DNA of 64,000 nt from Cordylochernes scorpioides (Eukaryota > Arthropoda > Arachnida > Pseudoscorpiones > Chernetidae): NCBI GenBank assembly GCA_030710605.1, contig CP092872.1:97164874-97228873 (forward strand), read 5' to 3'. How positions within the stretch are numbered: the first letter of the stretch is position 1; each line of letters opens with the position of its first letter. Shown piece by piece: positions 1 through 11,060 of this stretch. Under the pieces are notes generated by a model. The model was given only the letters and a program-made list of their open reading frames with translations. It was not told the origin of the DNA and made no database searches. A program made the position numbers and the translations under genes.

Positions 1-105
1 GACACACGAGATAACCAAGTGTGGACAACCTCTGTCTCCTCCAAAAAAATATACAGCTGGCGACATTAAATACTTTCCACTTTCTTAATTTTTGTAGAGG
101 AGTGT
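1..105 (-). repeat. Truncated copy of the CACTCATGG MITE (MITE-A)
   Basis: The window opens inside a copy of a MITE that recurs many times here. It carries the family's internal blocks (ACACGAGATAACCAAGTGTG, a CTCTGTCTCCT block and an A-run) and ends in a degraded terminal repeat near position 105. The other half lies outside the window. It is non-coding. Confidence 0.6.
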
Positions 106-539
106 ATGTCTCGCACATGCAAAAATAAATTGACCGTTGTTTTCTTAAAAGAAAGAAAAACGATTAAAAACATAAGGTGTTAACGTACCATATATATCTT
201 GTTTTGTGCATGTACGCGCGCGCGAGGCATACATTTATATTGTTATTATCGTTCATTGTATTCATTCCTACACACGTACAGGACTGGAGCATCTGTCAGG
301 CTGAGTCGTATAGTGGAGGTCGGTTAGATAGGTCGCTCATGGGAGGATCGACTGTGGTTACGTCACATGCTCTTTAACCTCAATCTCCAACTTGGGCCAT
401 CCCCACCTTCGCTCCAATATATCTTGTAGGTCATGTTTGTGTTATCGTTTGGCTCATTCACTCTATTTGCATATTTACATATTTACAGGGGAATTTCAGA
501 CAATACTGAAGTAATTAAACCATAGAGCAAACTTCTATT

Positions 540-720
540 ATCCTTACTGCGGTTAGAAATATTAGGAGAGTTTTGCTTATCAGTGGTGAACCCTCCCAGC
601 GGTTTAGACAATTTAAGCTACAAGAGACTGCGCTTTATAAAGCTCTAATACTGTATTGGACGATTCTGCCTATATAACGACAATGGAGGTTGGAATCTAA
701 GTTATGGTATTTGTTAAATA
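540..720 (+). repeat. Fragment of a dispersed repeat (family R)
   Basis: This matches the core of a dispersed repeat recognisable by GTGAACCCTCCCAGCGGTTT and seen again near 2.7, 9.9, 15.1, 30.2, 42.2, 45.2, 61.9 and 62.1 kb. I do not recognise the class. It has no ORF and no obvious terminal repeats. Confidence 0.5.
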
Positions 721-760
721 CCAATATTGAATAAAGAAGCTTTTCGCAATTATTTCGATT

Positions 761-1046
761 GATATACACCTATCCCCCGATTTACACGGTACTTGTTTTA
801 CACGTTTTCGCTTTTACACGGTTTTCCAAATAAGTTTTTTTTGTTTTTATCGCACTATACTAAATGCTACTGTGATTAACACATGCCCTGTGTACACATC
901 TCACGAGGAATCCCGAGCTTATGTGCTGACTTGCTGCACACGCACACTGTGTCTGTATTTCTAATTTTTAAAAATTTTTAATTTTCGATTTACACGTTTT
1001 TCTCAGGAACGTATCTACCGTGTAAATCGGGGGATAGGTGTATATC
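761..1046. mobile_element. MITE-B copy 1 (CACCTATCCCCCGATTTACA termini)
   Basis: A 286-bp element bounded by long inverted repeats that begin GATATACACCTATCCCCCGA and end in the mirror sequence. The arms share at least 29 bases. There is no coding capacity. A second copy lies at 8134-8421. The TA-rich junctions suggest a Tc1/mariner-type non-autonomous element, but the superfamily is inferred from the ends only. Confidence 0.8.
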
Positions 1047-1324
1047 GTTTTATTTGTTAAATATTAAGTAGGGTTTTTAATTTAATCAAGCATAAAGATT
1101 TTATTGAACATATTGGCAATAACACAACTTTCTAAAAATGTGGCTAGGTATGCTACAATTATAATAAATAACGGAAGGGGTTGCCAGGTCAACTTATAAA
1201 ATGAAATATACAAATATTTTAAACGTCATTGAAAAATTACAGGCATAAAGAAATATTTTAACAGTATTTAATCAAACTATAGATATAAGCTTTTAGGATA
1301 GTAGAATTATATAGAAATACATAA

Positions 1325-2012
1325 AGTAATGTTAATGGAGAGGAAGAAGACAAGAAACTAAAAGGTAGAAGATTGGAGAAATCTCTGATATCGAAGAATA
1401 GAAAATTCACAGAGGAAATAAAGACAAGGATTACCGTAGGAGAGAAGACTTAGACTGGAGATGCTGAAGAGAGAGAAAGAGGACTTACAGAAGAGTAAAA
1501 GAAGCTGCAGAAGACTCTGATTTAGAGTGTGAAGTTGTATGGGACAGTGGGTAAGGCAAATAAGAGAATATTAGAAGTATTTGAGTTGTGGATCTGGAGG
1601 AAAATAGAGAAAGAAGAGAGAAGTGAAGAAGAAGGAGAGAAAAACTCCGCCTTTGCCGGTCCCAAGCCCGGATGAAAAAGGAGGAGGGGGAGCAGTAACA
1701 AGCTCACTAGAAAACCTGGGCTCAGCTGGCCCGGTTGATAGTACCCTGTAAGGGCTCCTAATCTAGGGATACAGGATGAGCCGCGTTTGTACTCCATGTT
1801 AGGAGCCGCTGCACATGGCGTCTGTTCCTAATGCCAGAGGCGGCCATTTCTTTTGGAGCTAAGTCAGCCTGCCACTGAGTAGTGCTCCCAGTCTCAATGA
1901 CAAAGGTAGACGCATTCTAATTCACCCAGTCATGAGGGTTGTCAAACAGACACCATCAAGGGTCACAACTTGATACACTGATATGATTGAGTGGAGATAA
2001 GAAAGAAGAAGA
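1325..2012 (+). mobile_element. 5'-truncated non-LTR retrotransposon 3' region
   Basis: The stretch is purine-rich at first, then contains a GC-richer block (GCCGGTCCCAAGCCCGGATG) of the kind found in LINE 3' regions. It ends in a GAAGAAGAAG-type tail. Its last part (GAGTAGTGCTCCCAGTCTC onward to the tail) is repeated as an independent 87-bp insertion with a target duplication at 29987-30073, which supports retrotransposition. The 5' boundary is uncertain and no intact reverse transcriptase is present. Confidence 0.55.
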
Positions 2013-2479
2013 AGGAAATATAAAGAATAAGATGGACTGACTGGATGATAATCTAAAGATGTCGAAATATCGCCAGGAATTACGAACCGATCCAAAAGTA
2101 TGATCCAGATGTGATCTGAGAAAGAGACGGCACAAGATGGTAAGAAGGATGGTATTGATGTACCAAAAGAGCCACCTCTTTCTTTAAATATGAATTAAAA
2201 TAATGAATTTTTGAAAATAAGGTAATAAGATCAAATGCTAAAAAAAAATTCTATATTACCTTATGTTTATAATCTATAATCCAAATTGTGCTTATCATAA
2301 TGTATTTTTGGTTTATTAACCATTCTTTCTGTTGATAATAAGGAATGGGTCGCAACATTATCTTTGTAAAATGCAGACAAATGCCAACAATCTGTATAGT
2401 ATTGTTTCTAGCTATGATGTTCATCAGTATAGGGGCGGCAAATTTGACCGATATCATAAATTCTCTTGTAGAATGCTAT

Positions 2480-2960
2480 GATATATTGAATCTGTTCCTT
2501 TACTGATGAGGGCCATTGACTGAAGCCATGGTATACAGGTTGTTGGCTTTTGTCTGAATTCGCCAAAATTTGAATTATGGCAAATTTTCAATCACAACAG
2601 TACGTTCTGTTATCAAAATACGAAACTATTATAGACGCGTACGATTCTTTTCAAAATAAAACAATTTCTACTGTCCTTACTGCAATGGAAAAATTAATGG
2701 GAGGGCCTGGCTCATCAGTGGTGAACCCTCCCAGCGGTTTCGCCAGTTTAATCTACCATACCGCTGTTATATTGCATTTTTGGAACTTCCTTTTATAGTG
2801 ATACTGATGCTAGACTCTTTGAATGGGTATTTTAGATAAACTATGGACATAAGCTTTTAGGACAGCAGAATTACATATAATTATAAATATATAATATATG
2901 CTTCGAGCAATCGCTCTTCCGCAAACATCAATTTGTGTATTTTATTGGAACAATTATATT
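2480..2960 (+). repeat. Dispersed repeat family R
   Basis: This holds the GAACCCTCCCAGCGGTTTCG core, then the block around GGACATAAGCTTTTAGGACAG and the CGAGCAATCGCTCTTCCGCA end seen in other copies. The short ORF at 2577-2798 lies inside the repeat and has no recognisable product. Confidence 0.6.
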
Positions 2961-3299
2961 AAGATGCACTTGCGCACCATCTGTATACGTTCTGTATTGA
3001 GGTGAATGCAAAATCTATTTTTGAATATATATATAAATATGTGGTATCTTTATATTTTAACAAAGTTTATAGCAACAACAATTTATTTCTCCCGCGTGCA
3101 TCTTTCGCTTTATGCAAATTCTACACGTTAAATTTATTTACAGCAATAGCTAAAATTCATGTTCATAAAATAGCAATTTAAAAAAACTTTATTATGGATT
3201 AATTAAAGGAAATTTAATTTAAAGAAATAAGCACAATAGTAACTTCTTGTCTTTTGGCCTTCGTAACCTCACCAAGGTTAATAGGGTTAAAGCATCGCG

Positions 3300-3316
3300 A
3301 GGTCATTTAAAGGTCA
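3300..3316 (+). promoter_or_regulatory. Perfect DR5 nuclear-receptor half-site pair
   Basis: AGGTCA is repeated directly with a five-base spacer (TTTAA). This is the textbook DR5 arrangement bound by retinoic-acid-receptor/RXR-type dimers. It sits in non-repetitive DNA (3235-3420) just upstream of the 102-bp array. Whether it works as an element is inference; no gene is seen nearby. Confidence 0.35.
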
Positions 3317-3530
3317 AATGTGGGCTCCAGAAATCATCAGCTTTTCCAAGACTATTAACAATTTCATCTTTTTTTGGTACTCTTTGGTACATTCATTAGT
3401 CGCACATTCTTCAATAGCTTCACTGTTTCTTTTCTCCTTGCGCCATCTTCATCTCTGAGGTTATCTTCATTCTCATTAATATGAATATCATCTTTTGAGC
3501 AACTTTGAACTCTATCTCTGCTCTCAACCA

Positions 3531-4875
3531 GCCATAGAATGGAAGCTCTGAGAGGACAGGAATACTGCCAGCCACCAACCTATGGCTGGTTGACAGGAAA
3601 TAGATAGACCCTACGATACCATCAAAAGACCAGCCATAGAATAGAAGCTTTGAGAGGACAGGAATACTGCCAGCCACCAACCTATGGCTGGTTGACAGGA
3701 AATAGATAGACCCTACGATACCATCAAAAGACTAGCCATAGAATAGAAGCTTTGAGAGGACATGAATACTGCCAGCCACCAACCTATGGCTGGTTGACAG
3801 GAAATAGATAGACCCTACGATACCATCAAAAGACCAGCCATAGAATAGAAGCTTTGAGAGGACAGGAATACTGCCAGCCACCAACCTATGGCTGGTTGAC
3901 AGGAAATAGATAGACCCTACGATACCATCAAAAGACTAGCCATAGAATAGAAGCTTTGAGAGGACATGAATACTGCCAGCCACCAACCTATGGCTGGTTG
4001 ACAGGAAATAGATAGACCCTACGATACCATCAAAAGACTAGCCATAGAAAGGAAGCTTTGAGAGGACAGGAATACTGCCAGCCACCAACCTATGGCTGCT
4101 TGAAGAGAAATAGATAGACCCTACGATACCATCAAAAGACTAGCCATAGAAAGGAAGCTTTGAGAGGACAGGAATACTGCCAGCCACCAACCTATGGCTG
4201 GTTGAAGAGAAATAGATAGACCCTACGATACCATCAAAAGACTAGCTATAGAATTGAAGCTCTGAGAGGACAGGAATACTGCCAGCCACCAACCTATGGC
4301 TGGTTGACAGGAAATAGATAGACCCTACGATACCATCAAAAGACTAGCCATAGAAAGGAAGCTCTGAGAGGACAGCAATACTGCCAGCCACCAACCTATG
4401 GCTGGTTGAGGAGAAATAGATAGACACTACGATACCATCAAAAGATCAGCCATAGAATGGAAGCTCTGAGAGGACAGCAATACTGCCAGCCACCAACCTA
4501 TGGCTGGTAGAGGAGAAATAGATAGACCCTACGATACCATCAAAAGACCAGCCATAGAATGAAAGCTCTGAGAGGACAGCAATACTGCCAGCCACCAACC
4601 TATGGCTGGTTGAGGAGAAATAGATAGACACTACGATACCATCAAAAGACTAGCCATAGAATGAAAGCTCCGAGAGGACAGGAATACTGCCAGCCACCAA
4701 CCTATGGCTGGTTGACAGGAAATAGATAGACCCTACGATACCATCAAAAGACCAGCCATAGAATGGAAGATCTGATAGGACAGGAATACTGCCAGCCACC
4801 AACCTATGGCTGGTTGAGGAGAAATAGATAGACACTACGATACCATCAAAAGACTAGCCATAGAAAGAAAGCTCT
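3531..4875. repeat. 102-bp tandem array, about 13 copies
   Basis: GCCATAGAAT recurs at 3531, 3633, 3735 and onward at a steady 102-bp step to about 4857. Each unit holds a short dyad (AGCCATAG versus CTATGGCT). Because 102 is divisible by three, minus-strand frames stay open and read as 34-residue repeats. This is expected from the period and is not evidence of a protein. Confidence 0.95.
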
Positions 4876-5064
4876 TACGAAATTATCTATGAATTCTTTT
4901 CTCGGCCTCGCTCTATTCCACACATCCCTCCAGTAATACTGTCCCGTAGAAAATTAGGAAAGACAAACTTCAGGATGACACAACAATTTATTTGAGGCAC
5001 AGGTATGAACTGAAATTATATAAAATACAAGATAAGTAAACAGGGAAGTATACAGAAAAAATAA

Positions 5065-5525
5065 TCGGTGGATGAGAGGGTAACGCGCTCGATTCCCGAT
5101 ATAAGTCGGTGGATGAGAGGGTAACACGCTCGATTCCCGACAATAAGTCGGTGGATGAGAGGGTAACACGCTCGATTCCCGATATAAGTCGGTGGATGAG
5201 AGGGTAACACGCTCGAATCCCGACAATAAGTCGGTGGATGAGAGGGTAACACGCTCGATTCCCGATATAAGTCGGTGGATGAGAGGGTAACACGCTCGAT
5301 TCCCGATATAAGTCGGTGGATGAGAGAGTAACACGCTCGATTCCCGATATAAGTCGGTGGATGAGAGGGTAACACGCTCGATTCCCGACAGTCATGAACC
5401 GGGATTGAATCCCGCGTTAAAATTTGTTTAATATGTGAATAACCTTCACCTATTATTCACTGTTTCAATTATCATGAACAAGGTTGCTCTTGTTGAGCGG
5501 TACCTATTAATGTGATTTTGAACCA
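5065..5525 (+). mobile_element. tRNA-derived SINE (SINE-A) with 8-fold amplified head
   Basis: Eight 41-42-bp units (AGTCGGTGGATGAGAGGGTA...) run from 5065 to 5390. They are followed once by the rest of a SINE: a B-box-like GGGATTGAATCCC, a body with ATGTGAATAACCTTCAC, and an end AATGTGATTTTGAACC. Single-head copies occur at 42945-43130, 45235-45420, 45425-45620 and 61605-61800. The unit contains an A-box-like TGGATGAGAGGG, so the array multiplies the pol III A-box region. The tRNA of origin is not identifiable. Confidence 0.75.
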
Positions 5526-5563
5526 GGAAGTATACAGAGTAGCAATATACATACAGTAGAACC

Positions 5564-5731
5564 TCCCTGTAAAGGACAACATCTAATTGCAGAGCCAAAC
5601 TGTCCTTTAGGGAGACGTGTCCTCTTACTGGAGAGTTACTAAATAGTAAAAATGGTAATTTTGCAAATGAAAGCTGTCCTTTATAGAGAGGTGTCCGCTA
5701 GTGGGGTGTACGCTGAAGGGAGGTTCTACTG
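5564..5731. mobile_element. MITE-C copy 1 (CAGTAGAACCTCC termini)
   Basis: A 168-bp element with inverted ends CAGTAGAACCTCC / GGAGGTTCTACTG, flanked by TA on both sides. This is typical of pogo/Tc1-like MITEs. The interior has GAGGACACCTCT-type sub-repeats. Three further copies are in the window. Confidence 0.9.
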
Positions 5732-5967
5732 TATATAAATATGAAATTTTATAATCTGTTAATAAAATACTTGGCTACAATACCGTTAACCACTCTGAGT
5801 GTTGGACAAGATGTCCCAACTTGTGATTCTTCTTCCGTCAATCTCATACAGAAGAACAATTTTCTCTTTGATCATTTTTAATACATCTTTACTACTCAGT
5901 AATATTTTAGTAATGTCTAAATACTGTACCTCCTAAATATTGAAAATAAATAATTACACTAATTAAA

Positions 5968-6100
5968 AAAAAAAACTTAAGGAAATTGTACCTTTTAGCA
6001 TGTATATCGGGATTCAGACAATAACTCTGAAAGATATTACAGTGACCTTTATTGAAGACATGCAAGATAACTAAGTGTGAACAAAATTGCCAACCCATTT
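5968..6100 (+). repeat. MITE-A fragment
   Basis: The ACTTAAGGAAATTGTACC block through CTAAGTGTGAACAAAATTGCC matches the right half of MITE-A, but the terminal repeat on the left is replaced by an A-run. It is a decayed copy. Confidence 0.7.
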
Positions 6101-6205
6101 TCACAACATCAACATATTTTTAAAGCCATTTTATCTCATTATTTCCGTGTAGGTTTCTCAGCAGTACTTGATACAGAAGTGGCTTTCCAGTATTTTATTG
6201 AATCT

Positions 6206-6598
6206 ACACTCATGGACAAAACTTAATAAAGTGGAAAGTATTTAATGTTGCCTGTCATCTATTTTTTAAAAGGAAACAGACGTAATTTTGTTCACACTTG
6301 GTTATCTTGTGTGTCTTCAATAAAAAGGTCACTTTTTATCAAATATCTTTTAGAGTTATTGTCTGAATATCGATATACAGTAGAACCTCCATTAGAGGAC
6401 ACTCCAGCTAGAGGACACCTCTTTACAAAGGACAGTTTTCATTCGAAAATTTATCATTTTTTACTATTTAGCAACTCTCCTGTAAGAGGACACCTCTCAC
6501 CTAAAGGACACTTTGGCTCTGTAATTAGGTGTCTTTTACAGAGAGATTCTACTGTACATGCTAAAATGCATAACTTCCTTAAATTTTGTCGATGAATA
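6206..6598 (+). mobile_element. MITE-A copy interrupted by a nested MITE-C
   Basis: Starts ACACTCATGGACAAAACTTA and ends in the degraded mirror TTTTGTCGATGAATA. Removing 6378-6554 joins the CGATATA and CATGCTAAAATG halves of the usual MITE-A sequence, so the interruption is a later insertion at TA. Confidence 0.85.
6378..6554. mobile_element. MITE-C copy 2, nested in MITE-A
   Basis: A 177-bp element with CAGTAGAACCTCC at the left end and GATTCTACTG at the right, with TA duplicated at each side. The insertion order is clear: MITE-C arrived after MITE-A. Confidence 0.9.
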
Positions 6599-7022
6599 TA
6601 TGTCTTTAGCCAAATATATTTGACTCTTACACCTTTTTGGGGCGACAGGAGATGTAATACAATGTCATATTCCAAAAGTTGCTTTAATTGAGACTGAAGT
6701 GGTGTTCCCTGATGGGCGAACGCACTACACAATGTGATGAAGATGGATTAAAAGAATGACACAGAATAAAGCGGGACACACGGATGGTATTTTGATAACT
6801 TCATTAACGTCCACAACAGGAGGGTTGACATATGTAAACATAGGGTTGTCAGACCTATTTGTTAAGTTGGAACAGGAAGAAACTGATGACCCTTGGACCA
6901 GTGTCATTAATGGACCGAGGTAGGTCAAGGCTCTTTTTTTTAATTGAAGGTCTGATTACCATCCTAATGTCCATTCTCGGCGGAATTCTGGACTTTTTGT
7001 TCTTTAATCAACTAACGCTCCT

Positions 7023-7367
7023 GTGGATTAGACGTTGTTGATGTATCCAACATGTAGCATTACTGGAGTTATCGGTTTTACTATTCATTGGAGAATGGGT
7101 GATGTTGCCACGTTAGTCACCTTGGACACTAGAATTTGGTCGAATTATCAATGGTCCAGGGGGGGCTGGTGTGGTCAGACTTCTCCCCCCAGTGGATTAG
7201 ACGTTGTTGTCGTATCCAACCTGTAGCATTACTGGAGTTATCGGTTTTACTCTTTATTGGAGAATGGGTGCCGTTGCGACGTTAGTCACCTTGGATCAGA
7301 ATTGTGTCGAATATTCCAAGGATCCAGGGAGGACTGTTGTGGTCGGACTTCTCCCCCCAGTGGATTA
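7023..7367. repeat. 168-169-bp tandem duplication
   Basis: GTGGATTAGACGTTGTTG occurs at 7023 and 7192, and a diverged third start at 7360. Between them GTAGCATTACTGGAGTTATC and GCGACGTTAGTCACCTTGGA repeat with scattered substitutions. The short ORFs here cross the junctions and are not credible genes. Confidence 0.85.
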
Positions 7368-7741
7368 GGCATCACTGAAGGAAAGATGTAAATATTGATA
7401 CAAAATTGGTCTTTACCAAAATGGGGAAAAATTTACTTCTTGAGGTTCAATTTGAACAAATGGTATAGTTAAAGTGGCATTCATACAGGTATTGGAATGA
7501 TAAATAGAAATGGAAAAATTTAAAAAACAATTCTCCATTACTCTAATGTTCTTTTTTCTTATCTCTGCTGTATAAGATTCCAAAAGTCAAATCTTGAACG
7601 TTCTTTACTTTAAGTTTTTCAAATACCATCTAATGTTTTTTTTTTTCAGGAGACATAAACAGTTCTTTAATTGGGAGTTGTCTTTGGTGTGCAAAAAACA
7701 CGGTTAAAAAGCGTAATATTTAATTAGGTGAAGAAAAGAAT

Positions 7742-7954
7742 ATCCTGACCGCTCAAATAAGCATTTTTAGATAGTAGAGTGCCATCTAGCGGAATAAATA
7801 CCAATAAAACGTTAATTTAGACTTATACCATAATATTGGCAACCCATTCTTTTAATCAATCAAGAAATAAATCTTAAATCAACGTTTAGTTTCTATTTAT
7901 TCCGATGGATGGCGTTCTGACATGTAAAAATGCCCATGTGAACGGTCAGGATGT
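7742..7954. mobile_element. MITE-D, a foldback element of about 213 bp
   Basis: The ends read ATCCTGACCG and CGGTCAGGAT, with long imperfect arms (GTGCCATCTAGCGGAATAAA against TTTATTCCGATGGATGGC). Diverged relatives occur near 13265, 15383 and 50366, each keeping the GCGCCATCT...GGAATAAA block. Non-coding. Confidence 0.75.
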
Positions 7955-8133
7955 GCTTTTTTTTTGTAAATATTACTATCTGATTACTATCATTTTTTAC
8001 TTTGTACCTTTTCTATTTTACATATGATGATTACTTGGGTATGCAGGTAGCTTAGTTCACACAAACTTGGCGTTTTAAACGGCTCAGGTTTCTGATAATT
8101 TGCATACCAAAATTTGCATAATTTACACATATA

Positions 8134-8421
8134 TATACACCTATCCTCCGATTTACACGGTACTTTTTTTACACGTTTTCGCTTTTACACGGTTTTCCAA
8201 ATAAGTTTTTTTTTTTGTTTTTATCGCACTATACTAAATGCTACTGTGATTGAACACATGCGCTGTGTACACATCTCACGAGGAATCCCGAGCTTATATG
8301 CTGACTACATATTTTAACCTGTCAATGCATTTTATTTTTATTTCTGTGTACACCTATCCCCCGATTTACACGTTATTCTCAGGAACGTATCTACCGTGTA
8401 AATCGGGGGATAGGTGTATAC
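8134..8421. mobile_element. MITE-B copy 2
   Basis: Same termini and interior as the element at 761-1046. The left end is TATACACCTATCCTCCGATT. A second direct copy of the end motif at about 8349 makes a 72-bp inner hairpin (8349-8420) with 24-base arms. Confidence 0.8.
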
Positions 8422-8703
8422 GAGTACTCGTACGTAAACGATAAAAAGAACGCTATACAACGGACTTTTATATTTCTTTATGAAACCGGTTTAAAACTAT
8501 GATATAGAAAACAAGATTATTTATTGATTTTAATCTGGTATTTTATTATCAATCAATCTAAACTTTTATTAAAACCACATTTAGTCTTATTTACATATTT
8601 TCACGAGAGATACAGAAAAGAAGTGGAAAAGAGGGAAAATAAATTCGACTATATGAAGTTATGGGGGAAATAATGTACCTAGAGTGTGCTATAATTGTGA
8701 TAC

Positions 8704-9148
8704 ACACTCATGGACAAAACTTAAGGAAGTTGTACCTTTCAGCATGTATATTGGGATTCAGACAATAACTCTGAAAGATATTACAGTGACCTTTATTGAA
8801 GACACACGAGATAACCAATATACACTCATGGACAAAACTTAAGGAAGTTGTACCTTTCAGCATGTATATCGGGATTCAGACAATAACTCTGAAAGATATT
8901 ACAGTGACCTTTATTGAAGACACACGAGATAACCAATATACACTCATGGACAAAACTTAAGGAAGTTGTACCTTTTACCATGTATATCGGGATTCAGACA
9001 ATAACTCTGAAATATATTACAGTGACCTTTATTGAAGCTACATGAGAAAACTAAGTGTGAACAAAATTACCTATGTCTCCTGAAAAAAAAAAAAGACTTC
9101 CAGCGATATCAAAGACTTTCCACTTCCTTAAGTTTTGTCCATGAGTGT
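8704..9148 (+). mobile_element. MITE-A with a short internal 118-bp array
   Basis: Begins ACACTCATGGACAAAACTTA and closes with the mirror TTAAGTTTTGTCCATGAGTG. The left half is repeated three times at a 118-bp step before the unique right half (CCTATGTCTCC, A-run, CACTTCCTTAAG). It is the clearest picture of how the larger arrays relate to the parent MITE. Confidence 0.9.
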
Positions 9149-9525
9149 AAAATTATATAGACATAAGTTGTAGGTATTCTCCTGTTCTCCTTTATTTACA
9201 CATCCCCCCGTTAGGTATGTATTTTATTTGAATAAAAGGAATATTGGAATATACAAATGAGCACACTTATATAATAAGGAATTTAGTAGAACAATAATTC
9301 ACAAATTAGTTTCATGGCGTCATTTCAGATTAAATAGAGATTTCAAATTAAAAATAAGAAATATTTAATTTACATATTCATTATCATTTAGCTCTATGGT
9401 ATGTCCCTCTTATACGGTTTTTTAATACGGTTTAAGAGACTGGTTGTCGTTCTAGGGCTATTCGTTTAACGAACTTATGTTCCAGTTGTTTGTATTTACA
9501 CAACGATATTTGGTTTATCTATATA

Positions 9526-9881
9526 TCTATATATATATAAATCAATGTTTGTATGTTTGTTTGTTTGTATGTCCGGTATACAAATTCGCAGTAGTTCACT
9601 AATTCAAACCAAAATTTCCATACATAGGTAAAAAAATACGAGGAAGACGATAGGCTATTTTAAAAAATATATAAATCAATTATTAAAACTATATATTCAA
9701 ATTATTCTACTTAGCTCACGAACAGCGCCCTCTATCAAAGATTAGATTAAATTATGCTGATGCAAACAAATAGATAATGCTAATAACAAACAATAATTAA
9801 AAAATCTTATCTAAATATATATCACTCGGGTAGATATGCATACGGGTCAATCCCGGGGCGAAGCCCGGGTCCCCCGTCTAG
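9526..9881 (+). mobile_element. Non-autonomous Helitron, 356 bp (family Ha)
   Basis: The 5' end is TCTATATATATATAAATC preceded by A. The 3' end is a GC hairpin (TCCCGGGGCGAAGCCCGGG) followed about ten bases later by CTAG and then T. This matches the Helitron signature 5'-TC...hairpin...CTRR-3' inserted between A and T. Copies of the same length lie at 19890-20246 (minus) and, interrupted, at 43331-45001. It has no Rep/helicase ORF, so it must be mobilised in trans. Confidence 0.9.
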
Positions 9882-9894
9882 TTTACAATAAAGT

Positions 9895-10030
9895 CTGGTA
9901 GATTAAATTGGCGAAACCGCTGGGAGGGTTTACCACCGATGAGCCAAGCCCTTCCAATAATTTTTTTTCATTGCAGTAAGGACATTAGAAATTTGTTTTA
10001 TGTGAAAAGAATTATAAATAATTTTAAGAA
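9895..10030 (-). repeat. Dispersed repeat family R fragment
   Basis: The reverse of the GAACCCTCCCAGCGGTTTCG core, followed by TTGCAGTAAGGACATTAG. It lies directly beside the Helitron at 9526-9881. Confidence 0.55.
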
Positions 10031-10099
10031 ATAGAATTGTAATATGCAGAATTTCAAAAATAGGGGGAAATGTATTAAAAATAATTCAATGAAATTTTT

Positions 10100-10331
10100 A
10101 AGATGTGCTGAACGCTCTTTACAAAAGGGGTTAGCCCAATATTTTTTCTATAGAAGTAAGGACATTATATATATATATATAGAAGTTTGTTTTGTGTGCA
10201 AAGAATTATAAAGAATTAATAAATAATATTGTAATATGGAGATTTCAAAAAATAGGGAAATATATTAAAATAATTCAATGATATTTTTATAAGATGTGCT
10301 GAACGCTCTTTACAAAAGGGGTTAGCCCAAT
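10100..10331. repeat. 191-bp direct duplication ending at a GC-richer island
   Basis: AAGATGTGCTGAACGCTCTT through GGGGTTAGCCCAAT is present at 10100 and again at 10291. The DNA from 10332 to 10530 is GC-richer and non-repetitive, with open frames on both strands (95 aa plus, 75 aa minus) that match nothing I recognise. Confidence 0.7.
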
Positions 10332-11060
10332 AAGGCGTTCTGAGTTAATGGTTGGTGCCCTGGAAACTTCGTCAAGCGAAATGTTCGGATGAGTTGGCCT
10401 CTCAGAAGACAATGCCAAAGGACCAATCAAACTTGATCGTTTTTTATGTTGGGGGCTCGTCACTTTTTCTTCTGGCGCGGAAATTGGCCCAGTTCGTCTG
10501 CTTCCTGCTCCCACTGTTCCCAGATTTAATACAATATACTAATTTGAAACTTCTTTTTTTTTTTCTTTTTAAATTTTTGACCGAATTCTCCTGTCATCTA
10601 TTTTATTTCATATTTGATGGGAAAAAAGAATTATTTTAAATGTAATTTTTTAATTTTGTCTCGGCGCCTGGTTAATGGGAATGAAGATGGGTGATGGGGG
10701 TTTTTTAAAGGAAGAATTTGGGGATTTAAGCAACTATTCAAATCTTAATTATTCTACCGGGCTTAGAGCTGATTTGTTACAAATTTGGTTTGTAGAAGCG
10801 ATTTATTGCTGATTACTTTTGCCAAGTTGTGTCATTCAGAATTTGTCAAAGCTGGGGTTTGGTATTTTTATACTGGAATTTTGAAAACTGAAATTTATTT
10901 ATTCTATTAGGATCGCAAATGATTCTAAATGCTTTTGCGCTTTATCTATTGACGAAATTTGAAAATATGTTTTTTCGTAATTTTAAAATCGATATAAAGC
11001 AAAATTGTAGTTTATTTTTAAATCTAATGTGTCTTCAGATCCTGCTTTATAAGTTATAAT

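Noticed and set aside
1522..1797. 91-aa minus ORF
   Set aside because: Lies in the LINE 3' region and is mostly translated purine-rich sequence read in reverse.
3420..4835. 34-residue repeat protein on the minus strand
   Set aside because: The 102-bp period keeps any open frame open; starts and stops differ between copies and no signal for expression is seen.
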